Origin: Motilibacter aurantiacus
GTDB lineage: Bacteria; Actinomycetota; Actinomycetes; Motilibacterales; Motilibacteraceae
Direction: 5' to 3'
Assembly: GCF_011250645.1 (NCBI RefSeq)
Contig: NZ_JAANNO010000002.1
Coordinates: 487,907 to 521,312 of the forward strand
Length of the DNA: 33,406 nt
Shown: positions 25,280-33,357 of the stretch, one piece after another
Layout: every line of letters starts with the position of its first letter
Position numbering within the stretch: the first letter of the stretch is position 1
Made by a program: the position numbers and the translations under genes
Notes under the pieces: model-generated
Databases searched by the model: none
Told to the model about the DNA's origin: nothing
The model's input: only the letters and a program-made list of their open reading frames with translations

Positions 25280-26299
25280 TCAGCGCCGCCGGAGCGCCGG
25301 CTCGAGCAGGGCGGGCGGGGCGTCGAACTTCTCCTCCGGCGCGAGGTCCGTCCCGGGCGGGACGATCTCGTCGATGGCGTCGAGCACGTCCGGCGCGAGC
25401 ACGACGTCGGCCGCCGCGAGTTGGGACTCCAGGTGCGCGAGCGTGCGCGGGCCGAGGATCGCGCTCGTCACGCCGGGGTGGGCCAGGACGAAGCCGAGGG
25501 CCAGCTGGATCAGGGTCAGCCCTGCCTCGTCGGCCACCTTCACCAGCTTCTCGACGGCCTGCAGCCGGGACCGGTTCGACGGGACGGCCAGGTCGAAGCG
25601 CTGCGGCAGCTTCACCGACCGGTTCGTCGCGAACGGGCGCCCCTCGCGCACCGCGCCGGACAGCCAGCCGGAGGCGAGCGGGCTCCAGACCAGCGTGCCC
25701 ATGCCGTACTCCTGCGTCACCGGCAGGACATGGGCCTCGATGCCGCGCTGCAGGGCCGAGTAGCTCGGCTGCTCGGTCACGTACCGGCTCAGTGAGTGCT
25801 CGCGCGCCGCCCACTGCGCCTGGACGATCCGGTACGCCGGGAACGTCGACGAGCCGAAGTAGCGGATCTTGCCGGCGCGCTGCAGGTCCGTCAGGGCGGA
25901 CAGGGTCTCCTCGTCGCTGGTGGCCGGGTCCCACCGGTGGACCTGGTAGAGGTCGACGTGGTCGACCCCGAGCCGACGGAGGCTGTTGTCCAGCTCGGTG
26001 ATCAGCCAGCGCCGTGAGCTGCCGCGCGCGTTGGGGTCGTCGCCCATCGGCATGCATGCCTTGGTCGCCAGCACGATGTCGTCACGCCGCCCGGCGATGG
26101 CCTTCCCGACCATCTCCTCGGACTGGCCGTTGCTGTACATGTCCGCGGTGTCGATGACGTTGACGCCTGCCTCGAGGGCGGCGTCGACCAGGGCCGTCGC
26201 ATCCTCCTGCGTGGTGTTGCCGATGGCGCCGAAGTTCATCGCCCCGAGCGAGAGGACGCTGACCTGGACCCCGGTACGCCCGAGCGTGCGGTACTTCAT
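25280..26299 (-). CDS. Aldo/keto reductase (339 aa)
   Basis: This is an NADPH-dependent carbonyl reductase of the aldo/keto reductase superfamily, built as a TIM barrel. The catalytic tetrad is complete: Asp50 (VIDTADMY), Tyr55, Lys80 (LATKA) and His121 (LYQVHRWDP). The cofactor region TSAILGPRTLAHLESQL is near the C-terminus. Length and the MKYRTLGRTGVQVS opening are typical of the YajO/tas-like branch. GGAGAGGTGA precedes the ATG. It is divergent from a TetR gene, and its promoter carries that regulator's likely operator, so it is probably induced by a small molecule, perhaps a reactive carbonyl. The physiological substrate is not known. Confidence 0.94.
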   Translation of the reverse strand: MKYRTLGRTGVQVSVLSLGAMNFGAIGNTTQEDATALVDAALEAGVNVIDTADMYSNGQSEEMVGKAIAGRRDDIVLATKACMPMGDDPNARGSSRRWLITELDNSLRRLGVDHVDLYQVHRWDPATSDEETLSALTDLQRAGKIRYFGSSTFPAYRIVQAQWAAREHSLSRYVTEQPSYSALQRGIEAHVLPVTQEYGMGTLVWSPLASGWLSGAVREGRPFATNRSVKLPQRFDLAVPSNRSRLQAVEKLVKVADEAGLTLIQLALGFVLAHPGVTSAILGPRTLAHLESQLAAADVVLAPDVLDAIDEIVPPGTDLAPEEKFDAPPALLEPALRRR

Positions 26300-26376
26300 G
26301 AGCTCACCTCTCCTGGCGGCGCGCCGAGAGCGCACCGCCGGTCTCCGACATGTCGTCCGCCGTGCCACCATGGGAA

Positions 26377-26393
26377 GCGGAACCTTGCTCCGC
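26377..26393. promoter_or_regulatory. Second, imperfect TetR operator copy over the reductase start site
   Basis: GCGGAAC-CTT-GCTCCGC is a 7-bp-arm inverted repeat with one mismatch. It has the same CGGAAC-N3 design as the perfect copy, with centres 23 bp apart. It overlaps the predicted transcription start. Confidence 0.55.
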
Positions 26394-26394
26394 A

Positions 26395-26423
26395 ACGATA
26401 CGGAACACCGTTCCGGTTGGCAA
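26395..26423 (-). promoter_or_regulatory. Promoter TTGCCA-17-TATCGT of the aldo/keto reductase gene
   Basis: On the minus strand TTGCCA (26418-26423) and TATCGT (26395-26400) are separated by exactly 17 bp. The spacer contains the perfect inverted repeat at 26401-26415. Transcription would start near 26388, about 88 nt before the ATG at 26299. Confidence 0.65.
26401..26415. promoter_or_regulatory. Perfect TetR operator CGGAAC-ACC-GTTCCG
   Basis: Six-base arms are perfectly complementary around ACC. The site fills the -35/-10 spacer of the reductase promoter and lies 33 bp before the TetR start, so one bound repressor could shut off the reductase and limit its own gene. Confidence 0.7.
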
Positions 26424-26447
26424 CCCCAGTGGGAGGACGCAGCGCAG

Positions 26448-27017
26448 ATGACCGAGAGCGAGGCGGGCGGCCCCCGTCGTGCCGACGCCCGGCGCAACCG
26501 GGAGGCGCTGCTCGACGCGGCAGCCGCCGCCTTCGTCGCGGGCGGTGTCGAGGCACCGGTCCGGGAGATCGCCACCCGCGCCGGGGTCGGAGTCGGCACG
26601 ATCTACCGCCACTTCCCCACCCGTGCCGACCTGGTCATCGCCGTCTACCGGCACCAGGTGGACGCCTGCGCCGACGCCGTCGACGACCTGCTGAGCACGT
26701 CGGGCAGCGCGCACGACGCCCTGGCCTCCTGGATCGACCTGTTCGTCGGCTTCCTGGTGACGAAGCACGGGCTGGCGGCCGCCCTGCAGGCGGACGGCTC
26801 GGGCTTCGAGGCGCTGCACGCGTACTTCCTCGACCGGCTGGTGCCCGCGTGCACGCGACTGCTGGACGCGGCGGTGGCGTCCGGCGAGGTGCACGACGAC
26901 CTCGACGCGCTCCACCTCCTGCGTGCCGTCGGCAACCTCTGCATCGGCGCGGACGCCGCGTACGACCCGCGCCGGCCGATCGACGTGCTGCTCACCGGGC
27001 TGCGTCGGGCCCGGTAG
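26448..27017 (+). CDS. TetR-family regulator divergent from the aldo/keto reductase (189 aa)
   Basis: The TetR DNA-binding domain spans about 12-58: RRNREALLDAAAAAFVAGG, then VREIATRAGVGVGTIYRHF (38-56). The rest is a helical ligand pocket with TKHGLAAALQADG. GGGAGGA is present about 10 nt before the ATG at 26448. The ORF stays open upstream of that ATG, but the upstream stretch is intergenic and holds the operators. By position it is the local repressor of the reductase gene and of itself. TetR members of this branch (V-G-x-G-T-I-Y-R-H-F recognition helix) commonly regulate neighbouring oxidoreductases. The inducer is unknown. A strong hairpin follows 7 bp after its stop. Confidence 0.92.
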   Translation: MTESEAGGPRRADARRNREALLDAAAAAFVAGGVEAPVREIATRAGVGVGTIYRHFPTRADLVIAVYRHQVDACADAVDDLLSTSGSAHDALASWIDLFVGFLVTKHGLAAALQADGSGFEALHAYFLDRLVPACTRLLDAAVASGEVHDDLDALHLLRAVGNLCIGADAAYDPRRPIDVLLTGLRRAR

Positions 27018-27023
27018 CGGTGC

Positions 27024-27059
27024 GGGCCGGTCCGGTGGCCGTCGCCACCGGCCCGGCCT
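27024..27059 (+). terminator. Strong hairpin after the TetR gene
   Basis: CCGGTGGC-CGTC-GCCACCGG forms an 8-bp inner stem. Past one T-C mismatch it extends by six more pairs (GGCCGG with CCGGCC) and ends in a G-T wobble followed by T. It begins 7 bp past the TetR stop. Confidence 0.7.
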
Positions 27060-27270
27060 TCCCTGGGAGAGAGCAGGCCCAGCCCAGTGACGTCAGAGGC
27101 GCCGTCAGGTCGCGGACCAGTGCCCGTCGGGCCACCGCGTCGCCGACGCGGCGCTCGACCCGGTCGACCACTCGATGGAGGCACGCCGTGGTCCGCGGGC
27201 GTCGCCCGCCCGCCTGATGTGCCACCCGCCCCGCTGTCGCCGCGCCAGGGGCACCTCGGCCGCGTCAGGA

Positions 27271-27360
27271 CACCGCGGAAGTGTCCCTTCCACCGCGACA
27301 GTGCACCTTCTGCCGCGCAAGTGCCGCCCCACCACCGCGGGAGCCCTAGCCACCGCGGCC
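27271..27360 (+). repeat. Degenerate 20-bp tandem repeat
   Basis: CACCGCGGAAGTGTCCCTTC, CACCGCGACAGTGCACCTTC and TGCCGCGCAAGTGCCGCCCC begin at 27271, 27291 and 27311. CACCGCGG recurs in phase at 27351, and a copy shifted by one base, CACCGCGGGA, begins at 27332. Each unit keeps CCGCG and, in the first three, AGTG 2-4 bp after it. Confidence 0.7.
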
Positions 27361-27384
27361 GACGCGCGCGCCGCTGCGCTTGCC

Positions 27385-30300
27385 CTACATCGCCAGTGCA
27401 ACCCGCAGCTCCGCGTCGGACGTGACGCCGAGCTCACGGCGCACACCCTCCAGCATCCGCTCGACCGAACGCGGTGTCAGGAACAGGGCTTCGGCAATCT
27501 GACGGGGGTCCGCACCGTCCACGGCCATCCCGGCGATACGGCGCTGGGTCCGGGTCAGCGAGACGGTCCGGGAGCGCTGCTCGGGCACGTGGATGCCGTG
27601 ACCGCGCAGCGCTTCCGCCACCGAGGACCGCAGCGACTCGGCACCGCAGGCCTCGGCCAGCTCCAGCGCCCGCTGACGCAGGGTGAGCGCCTCCCCCAGC
27701 GGGACGAGCGCGCCGAGGGCGTGCAGCGCCCGCGCGAGCTCCAGTCGTGACGTCGTGCCGTCGAGCTGCTCGACCGCCTCGCGCAGGGCCGCCTCTCCCC
27801 CGGGGCCCTGCAGCTCGCCGAGCACGCGCAGCGTCCGCCCGGTCAGCCTGCGGGCGCCCCAGGAGCGCGCCACCGCCAGCTCCTCCTGCACGAGCGCGAC
27901 CGCCTCCTCGCGCCGGCCCAGGCCGACGAGCGCCCGCGCCGCGGTCGACCGCCACGGCCGCCACACCGGGTTGGCCACCGTGCGCATGAGCTGGCGCGCC
28001 TCCTCGGCCACCTGCAGCGCCTCGGCGTGCCGCCCCTCGGCGAGGAGCACGTCGGTCTCGGCATCCTTGAGCAGCCGGCCGCCGTCCCCCACCCGCGGCC
28101 GGTCGCTGACCGAGTCGAGGAAGCTGCGGGCGCCGGGGACGTCCCCGCGGTCGAGCAGCACCCCGAGCAGGAACGCGGTGCCGTAGGCCACCCCGATCTC
28201 CGGGGCGCCCCACCGCAGCATTTGCTCGTTCGCCGTCATGAGCGACTGCTCGGCCTCGCGCAGGTCGCCCTGCCACCACTGGGCGTGCCCGCGCCAGAGG
28301 TGCGTGGACAGCGCGGAGAAGAGCGAGCCCCTGGCGTGCGCGCTGGACAGGGCACGGTCCCAGAAGTCCCCGAGGTCCTGGTCCGCCATGCCGAGGCTGA
28401 AGGCGGCGATCACCCAGAACAGCCCCGGGTCGACGAGCTGGAGCAGCCCGTCCTGCAGGGCGAACCGCGAGAGCGCCACGCACTCGTCGAGGTCGGCGGC
28501 GGCGATCACCAGCTCCCAGGCCTTGACGACGGCGAGCATGCGCGCCCCGGGGCCGTCGCCCTCGATCACGATCTCCCCGCGCTGCCAGATGCCGCAGTCC
28601 AGCCCGTGCATGAAACCGCCGATGCGCTCCAGCGCTTGCAACGCCTGCCGGTCGTCGGCGAGCTCGGCGGGCAGGGCGGCCCGGGCCTGCCCCGCGAAGG
28701 CGGTGACCTCGCCGCGCCGGCCGGCGAAGACGAGGGAGTGCGCGAGGATGCGGGCGGCCTGGGCGCGCAGGCCGACCGAGCTGCCCACGGTGTAGGCCTC
28801 GCGCAGGTGCTCGATGGCCGACACCCCGTCGGTCAGCGCCTCCACGGCGCCGAGCTCGAGCAGCACGTCCCCGCGCTCCGCGGGCAGCGGCGGCTCGTTG
28901 AGCGCCCGGGTGAGGTACGTGATCGCGCTCTCGGCCGCGCCGCGGTCACGCGCGACCCGCGCCGCTGTCCGCAGCGTGGCCACCACCTCGGCCTCGCCCC
29001 GGGCCGGGGCCTGCAGCAGGTGGGCGGCGACCTGCTCGGCGGTGGCGCCGGCGGCCGCGAGCACGCCGGCCGCACGGCCGTGCGCCAGCTCGCGCTGGCC
29101 CGGGGCGATCCCGCGGTACACCGCGTCACGCACCAGCGGGTGCACGAAGCCCAGCGGGTGCTCGTCGCACAGGATCTCGGCCGCCGCCAGGGCGGCGATC
29201 GCCTCCGCCGCCCGCTGCTCGTCCAGCTGCGCGAGCGACGCGACCGCCGGCAGCGCCGCGCCGTCGCCGAGCACCGCGACCGCGCGGGCGACCTCGCCCG
29301 CGTCGGCGGGCAGCCGGCGCAGCCGCATGAGCACGATGCTCGAGACGGCCCGCGAGCCGATGGCCGTCACGGTGTCGGCGTGGGCGGCGTCCGGTCGGAT
29401 CCCGTCCGCCTCGAGCGCGCGCAGCAGCTGGCGCAGCAGCAGCGGGTTGCCGCCGGTCGTCTCGTGGCACGCGGCGACGAACGACGCCGCCGGGTCGGCG
29501 CCCAGCCGGCGGCGTACGAGGTCCCCGACCCCGGGCAGGGTCAACGGCCCGGGGTGCACCGACCGCGCGGCCGGGTCGAGCGCGATCTCCGACAGCAGGG
29601 CCTGTTCCTCGTGCTCCTCACCCGTCCGCAGCGTGGCGACCAGCGCGACAGGAAGCCCCTCGAGCCGGCGTACGAGGAAGGCGAGGAAGCGCAGCGAGGC
29701 CTTGTCGCACCACTGCAGGTCGTCGACGGCCAGCACCACCGGGGCGTCCGCGGCCAGGTTCACGACGAGCCAGTAGAGCCCGTGCAGGACGGCGAACGAC
29801 CCGTCGGCGCGCAGCTCGTCGGCCGGTGCCGCGTCGAAGACCGTGGCCGCCGACGCCGCGGCGCCGGAGAGCAGCCGCTCGCGCCGACCGGGGTCCAGCA
29901 GCAGCGGGTCGAACAGCTGGCGCACCGCCCCGAACGCGAACTCCCGCTCCAGCGCGCTCCCCCGGGCGCTCAGCGTCGCCGCGCCGTGCTCCGCGGCCAT
30001 CCGCCGCGCCTCGCCCAGCAGCCGGGTCTTGCCGATGCCGGCCGGCCCCTCGACCAGCGCGACCCCGCCCTGCCCGCTCAGCGCGTCGTCCAGGGCCGCG
30101 CGCAGCCGGGCGAGCTCGGCGTCCCGCTCGACGATCTCGTCGCCCGGCGGGGCGGGGCGGAGTGCCGGCCGGGCCTGCGCGGGCACGGCGGGCGGCTCGG
30201 CGGGTATCCCTGCGGCGGGCACCCCGGCGGCGGGCACCCCGGCCGCGGGCGTCCCGGCGCTCGGGCCGGGCGCCGGCACCGGCGCGGGCAGGCTGAGCGC

Positions 30301-31104
30301 GGGGGCGTGAGCGAGGATCTGCGCCTCGATCTCGCGCAGGGCCGGGCCCGGGTCGACCCCCAGCTCGTCGAGCAGCCGCGCCCGGGCTCGGCGCAGCGCG
30401 GTCAGCGCGTCGGACTGGCGCTGCGCCCGGTACAGCGCGAGGGCGAGCAGCCGCCACCGCTCCTCGCGCAGCGGCTCCTCGGCCACCAGCGCGTCCAGCT
30501 CGGGGACGAGCACCGCCGCCTCCCCGGCCGCCAGGCGGGCCGCCATGAGCCGCTCGACCGCGACCGCCTTCAGCTCCCCGAGCCGCGCCGCCTCGGCGTC
30601 GGCCCAGGGCTCGCCGGCCCACTCGGCGTACGGGGTGCCGCGCCAGAGCGCGAGCGCGGCCGAGAGCGCGGGGACGGAGGCGGCGGACACCGCCTCGCCG
30701 CTGCCCGCGTCGCGGACCATCGCCTCGAACCGCCAGGCGTCGACGGCGTCGGCGGGAAGCCGGCAGGCGTAGCCCGTGCCCTCGCGGACGAGGAGCGTGT
30801 CGCGGCTTCGGGCGCTCCGCCCCGGCTCGAGCGCACGGCGCAGGTGCGACACGTAGGAGTGCAGCGCGGCGGCCCCGCTGGCCGGGGGCTGCTCGCCCCA
30901 GAGCAGGTCGATCAGCCGGTTCGCCCCGAGCGCCTCGCCCCGCGCGAGCAGGAGCAGGGCGAGGACGGCCCGCTGCCGGCGGCCACCGAGGTCCAGCTCC
31001 CGGCCCCCGCGGGTGGCGGCCAGCCCGCCCAGGACCTGCACGCGGAGCGTCCCGGGCTCCTCCGGCTGCGGCGCGCTTCCCGCCCCCTCGACCTGCACCT
31101 GCAC
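27385..31104 (-). CDS. Large SARP-ATPase-LuxR hybrid regulator (1,239 aa)
   Basis: From the N-terminus: an OmpR-type winged helix (about 18-110, RVQVLGGLAATRGG, LHSYVSHLRRAL); a bacterial activation domain (about 115-265, ending LGVDPGPALREIEAQIL); a Pro/Ala linker with GxPAA repeats; an ATPase domain with Walker A GPAGIGKT at 353-360 and Walker B LAVDDLQWCD (Asp461-Asp462); a long helical TPR-like part; and a C-terminal LuxR-type helix-turn-helix at about 1182-1239 (TRTQRRIAGMAVDGADPRQI, then LFLTPRSVERML). SARP and LAL regulators each control secondary metabolism or catabolism in actinomycetes; this one carries DNA-binding modules of both types. The start is GTG at 31104 or a second in-frame GTG at 31098. 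There is no ribosome site, but a TAACGT box is immediately upstream. It follows the GGDEF-EAL gene by 36 bp on the same strand. Confidence 0.9.
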   Translation of the reverse strand: MQVQVEGAGSAPQPEEPGTLRVQVLGGLAATRGGRELDLGGRRQRAVLALLLLARGEALGANRLIDLLWGEQPPASGAAALHSYVSHLRRALEPGRSARSRDTLLVREGTGYACRLPADAVDAWRFEAMVRDAGSGEAVSAASVPALSAALALWRGTPYAEWAGEPWADAEAARLGELKAVAVERLMAARLAAGEAAVLVPELDALVAEEPLREERWRLLALALYRAQRQSDALTALRRARARLLDELGVDPGPALREIEAQILAHAPALSLPAPVPAPGPSAGTPAAGVPAAGVPAAGIPAEPPAVPAQARPALRPAPPGDEIVERDAELARLRAALDDALSGQGGVALVEGPAGIGKTRLLGEARRMAAEHGAATLSARGSALEREFAFGAVRQLFDPLLLDPGRRERLLSGAAASAATVFDAAPADELRADGSFAVLHGLYWLVVNLAADAPVVLAVDDLQWCDKASLRFLAFLVRRLEGLPVALVATLRTGEEHEEQALLSEIALDPAARSVHPGPLTLPGVGDLVRRRLGADPAASFVAACHETTGGNPLLLRQLLRALEADGIRPDAAHADTVTAIGSRAVSSIVLMRLRRLPADAGEVARAVAVLGDGAALPAVASLAQLDEQRAAEAIAALAAAEILCDEHPLGFVHPLVRDAVYRGIAPGQRELAHGRAAGVLAAAGATAEQVAAHLLQAPARGEAEVVATLRTAARVARDRGAAESAITYLTRALNEPPLPAERGDVLLELGAVEALTDGVSAIEHLREAYTVGSSVGLRAQAARILAHSLVFAGRRGEVTAFAGQARAALPAELADDRQALQALERIGGFMHGLDCGIWQRGEIVIEGDGPGARMLAVVKAWELVIAAADLDECVALSRFALQDGLLQLVDPGLFWVIAAFSLGMADQDLGDFWDRALSSAHARGSLFSALSTHLWRGHAQWWQGDLREAEQSLMTANEQMLRWGAPEIGVAYGTAFLLGVLLDRGDVPGARSFLDSVSDRPRVGDGGRLLKDAETDVLLAEGRHAEALQVAEEARQLMRTVANPVWRPWRSTAARALVGLGRREEAVALVQEELAVARSWGARRLTGRTLRVLGELQGPGGEAALREAVEQLDGTTSRLELARALHALGALVPLGEALTLRQRALELAEACGAESLRSSVAEALRGHGIHVPEQRSRTVSLTRTQRRIAGMAVDGADPRQIAEALFLTPRSVERMLEGVRRELGVTSDAELRVALAM
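30200..30259 (-). repeat. Four tandem 15-bp units in the SARP-LuxR linker
   Basis: Units at 30200, 30215, 30230 and 30245 share the core GCGGGCACCCCGGCG and encode Gly-x-Pro-Ala-Ala pentapeptides between the activation domain and the ATPase domain. The period preserves the reading frame. Confidence 0.75.
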
Positions 31105-31105
31105 G

Positions 31106-31111
31106 ACGTTA
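31106..31111 (-). promoter_or_regulatory. Candidate -10 box TAACGT for a leaderless SARP-LuxR transcript
   Basis: TAACGT ends one base before the first GTG (31104) and 7 bp before the second GTG (31098). No ribosome-binding site is present and no -35 is recognisable. Starting transcription at the second GTG would give a leaderless mRNA, which is common in actinobacteria. Confidence 0.35.
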
Positions 31112-31140
31112 GGGGGTGCGCGGCCCTTCCCGGGGCGGCT

Positions 31141-33357
31141 TCAGCCGAGAGCGGGCTCCTGGACCGGCGTCCCGGCGCGCAGGAACCGCTCGAGCGCCGA
31201 CGGCGGCATCGGCCGCGCGATCGAGAAGCCCTGGCCGTACGCGATGCCCAGCGCCGCCAGCCGGTCCCGCTGGGCCGGGGTCTCGATGCCCTCGGCCAGC
31301 ACGCTGACGCCCAGCGAGCGGGCCAGCCCCACGATGCCCTCGAGCAGGGGCGAGGACTGCTCGGCCTCCAGCGGCCGGGTGATCGAGCGGTCCAGCTTCA
31401 GCACTCCGATGGGGTAGCGGCGCAGGTAGTCCAGCGAGGTGTAGCCGACCCCGAAGTCGTCCAGGCCCACCCCGACGCCGTGCTCGGACAGCAGCTTCAG
31501 CGCCGCGACGCCCGCCTCGGGCGGCAGCTCGTGGTGCTCGGTGATCTCCACGTGCAGTCGCGACGGGTCGATGCCGGAGGTGCTGAGCGCGGCGATCACG
31601 CGCTGCGCCAGCCGCGGGTGCTCCATGCTCGAGCGGCCGAGGTTGACGTTCATCCGCAGCTCGGGCAGCCCGGCCCGGTCCCACTGCAGCAGCTGGGCCA
31701 GCGCCGCGTCCAGCACCCAGCGGTCGAGCCGGGCGGCGAGGCCGTGCTCCTCGGCCAGGCCGAGGAACCGGTCCGGCGCCAGCAGGCCGCGGGTCGGGTG
31801 CTCCCAGCGCACGAGCGCCTCGCACCCGAAGACCGAACCCGAGTTCAGGTCGACCAACGGCTGGTAGTGCACGACGAGGGAGCCGGCGTCCTTCTCGCCG
31901 TCGAGCACCCGGGTGAGCTCGTTGACGAGGGCGAGCCGTCCGAGCACGCGCTCGCGCAGGTCGGCGGTGTACGCGGTCGTCATGCCCTTGCCGTCGCCCT
32001 TCGCGGCGTACAGGGCGATGTCGGCGTCGGCCAGCACGTGGGCCAGGCTGCTGCCGGCCGTCACCTGCGCGACGCCCGCGCTGACGCGTACCCGACGGGC
32101 GTGGCCGACAACGTCGAACGGCTGGTCGAACACCTCGGACACCACGCGGTACGGCGCCCGCTGGTCGCCGCGGAGCAGGACGACGAACTCGTCGCCCCCG
32201 GACCGCGCGACCACGCCGGCGTCCCCCACCGCGGCACGCAGCCGGGACCCCACCTCGCAGAGCAGCGCGTCACCCGCGTCGTGCCCCCAGGTGTCGTTGA
32301 CCTGCTTGAAGTCGTCGACGTCGAGCAGGACGATCCGGACCGAGCCCGGCCCGTCCTCCTGCGCCGCGTCGAAGGCCCGCGCGAGCCCGCGCCGGTTGGC
32401 CAGCCCCGTGAGCGGGTCGCGCTCGGCCCGCTGCTCGCTGCTGCGCACCGCCTGCGCGCCGCGCAGCAGCCCCAGCACGGCCACGACCAGCTCCACACAC
32501 ACGTAGCACCATGCAGGAAGTGAGATTCCTCCTTCGGTGCGGCCCAGCACGTAGAGCCCTGCCGGCACGGCGGCGAGGGGGACGAGGCCGAGCAGCCGGC
32601 TGGACTCCGTGCGCCGGCGCTCGAGGGTCGCGGAGGCGAAGGCGGTGCGCATCGACGCGTGCAACGGCGCGACGGCGAACAGGCAGGCGGCGAGAACCCA
32701 GACGATGGTCAGGGGGTTCTCGCCGTCGGGCACCCGGGTCCCCGTGCGCGTCACGAGCATGTCGTACGTGATCGTGGTCAGCGCCGCCAGCACGGTCAGC
32801 ACGCAGCTCGTCGTCAGCTGCGAGCGCGAGGCCAGGAAGCGGACGAGCAGGCCGGCCAGCAGCAGGTCCACCGTCGGCACGAGGTCCAGCCAGCCGTGCG
32901 CTGCGGGCCCGTCCCCGCTCGTTCGCTGGGCGAGCTGGGCGACGACGAGGCCCAGGACGCAGCCGAGCAGCACGGCGTCCGTCCTGCGGCCGAGCCGCGC
33001 GATGCGTCCCCCGTCCTCCCGGGACGGGCGCGGCCCACGACGTACGAACAGCACGGCGACGAGAACCGTGCCCATCGCCTGCCCGGCGACGACGAGCCCG
33101 GCCGCCAGCGCCGAGGCGCTGCCGTCGACCGCGGCGACGACGGTGCTCGCCGCCCAGAGCCCGAGCATGACCGCGACGAGCAGCCAGCGCAGCCAGGCGC
33201 CCGGCCGGTGCCGGACGACGCCGTACACGGTGGCCACCGGGGCGGCCATGCTCACGAGCAGGACGACGAGCGGGCGGGCGGGCGGGAACGTCGCTGCGGT
33301 GACCGCCAGCAGGACGGCCACGGCCGTCAACAGCTGTGCCCTCGCTATCCGGTTCAC
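31141..33357 (-). CDS. Membrane GGDEF-EAL c-di-GMP enzyme (738 aa)
   Basis: The N-terminal 285 residues hold about eight or nine hydrophobic segments with no recognised sensor motif. A GGDEF domain (about 312-470) follows, from DPLTGLANRRG to SGGDEF (motif at 387-391, intact). The EAL domain (about 490-730) is complete: CEALVRW (EAL at 513-515), NVNLGRSSM, EITE, LDDFGVGYTSL, LKLDRS and AEGIET. The protein could therefore both make and break c-di-GMP at the membrane. The residues at the usual inhibitory-site position before GGDEF are not RxxD. The GTG start lacks a ribosome site, and the frame stays open to the window edge, so the true start could lie upstream. It is followed at 36 bp by the SARP-LuxR gene and may share its transcript. 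Confidence 0.92.
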   Translation of the reverse strand: MNRIARAQLLTAVAVLLAVTAATFPPARPLVVLLVSMAAPVATVYGVVRHRPGAWLRWLLVAVMLGLWAASTVVAAVDGSASALAAGLVVAGQAMGTVLVAVLFVRRGPRPSREDGGRIARLGRRTDAVLLGCVLGLVVAQLAQRTSGDGPAAHGWLDLVPTVDLLLAGLLVRFLASRSQLTTSCVLTVLAALTTITYDMLVTRTGTRVPDGENPLTIVWVLAACLFAVAPLHASMRTAFASATLERRRTESSRLLGLVPLAAVPAGLYVLGRTEGGISLPAWCYVCVELVVAVLGLLRGAQAVRSSEQRAERDPLTGLANRRGLARAFDAAQEDGPGSVRIVLLDVDDFKQVNDTWGHDAGDALLCEVGSRLRAAVGDAGVVARSGGDEFVVLLRGDQRAPYRVVSEVFDQPFDVVGHARRVRVSAGVAQVTAGSSLAHVLADADIALYAAKGDGKGMTTAYTADLRERVLGRLALVNELTRVLDGEKDAGSLVVHYQPLVDLNSGSVFGCEALVRWEHPTRGLLAPDRFLGLAEEHGLAARLDRWVLDAALAQLLQWDRAGLPELRMNVNLGRSSMEHPRLAQRVIAALSTSGIDPSRLHVEITEHHELPPEAGVAALKLLSEHGVGVGLDDFGVGYTSLDYLRRYPIGVLKLDRSITRPLEAEQSSPLLEGIVGLARSLGVSVLAEGIETPAQRDRLAALGIAYGQGFSIARPMPPSALERFLRAGTPVQEPALG

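Larger units (their letters stand above)
27018..27384. other. Convergent intergenic region without a convincing gene
   Basis: These 367 bp lie between the 3' ends of the TetR gene and the SARP-LuxR gene. They hold the hairpin at 27024-27059 and the 20-bp tandem repeat at 27271-27360. Open frames exist on both strands, but their composition is Arg/Pro-rich and matches no family. The stretch 27060-27270 shows nothing I can name. Confidence 0.6.

Noticed and set aside
25206-26057. Extension of the hemerythrin frame upstream to 26057
   Set aside because: It lies antisense-like across the aldo/keto reductase gene in another frame. The ATG at 25205 has an excellent ribosome site directly before it.
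26992-27225. A 77-codon minus-strand frame in the convergent intergenic region with a helical-looking stretch (HRVVDRVERRVGDAVARRAL)
   Set aside because: It overlaps the TetR 3' end and the hairpin, has no ribosome site and matches no family. It could be a decayed fragment, but nothing supports calling it.
27087-27425. A 112-codon plus-strand frame covering the 20-bp repeats
   Set aside because: It is Pro/Arg-rich, lacks a ribosome site, runs into the converging SARP-LuxR gene, and its sequence is explained by the tandem repeat.
28027-32523. A plus-strand open frame of 1,498 codons opposite the SARP-LuxR and GGDEF-EAL genes
   Set aside because: It runs across two recognised minus-strand genes and their junction and has biased, motif-free composition.
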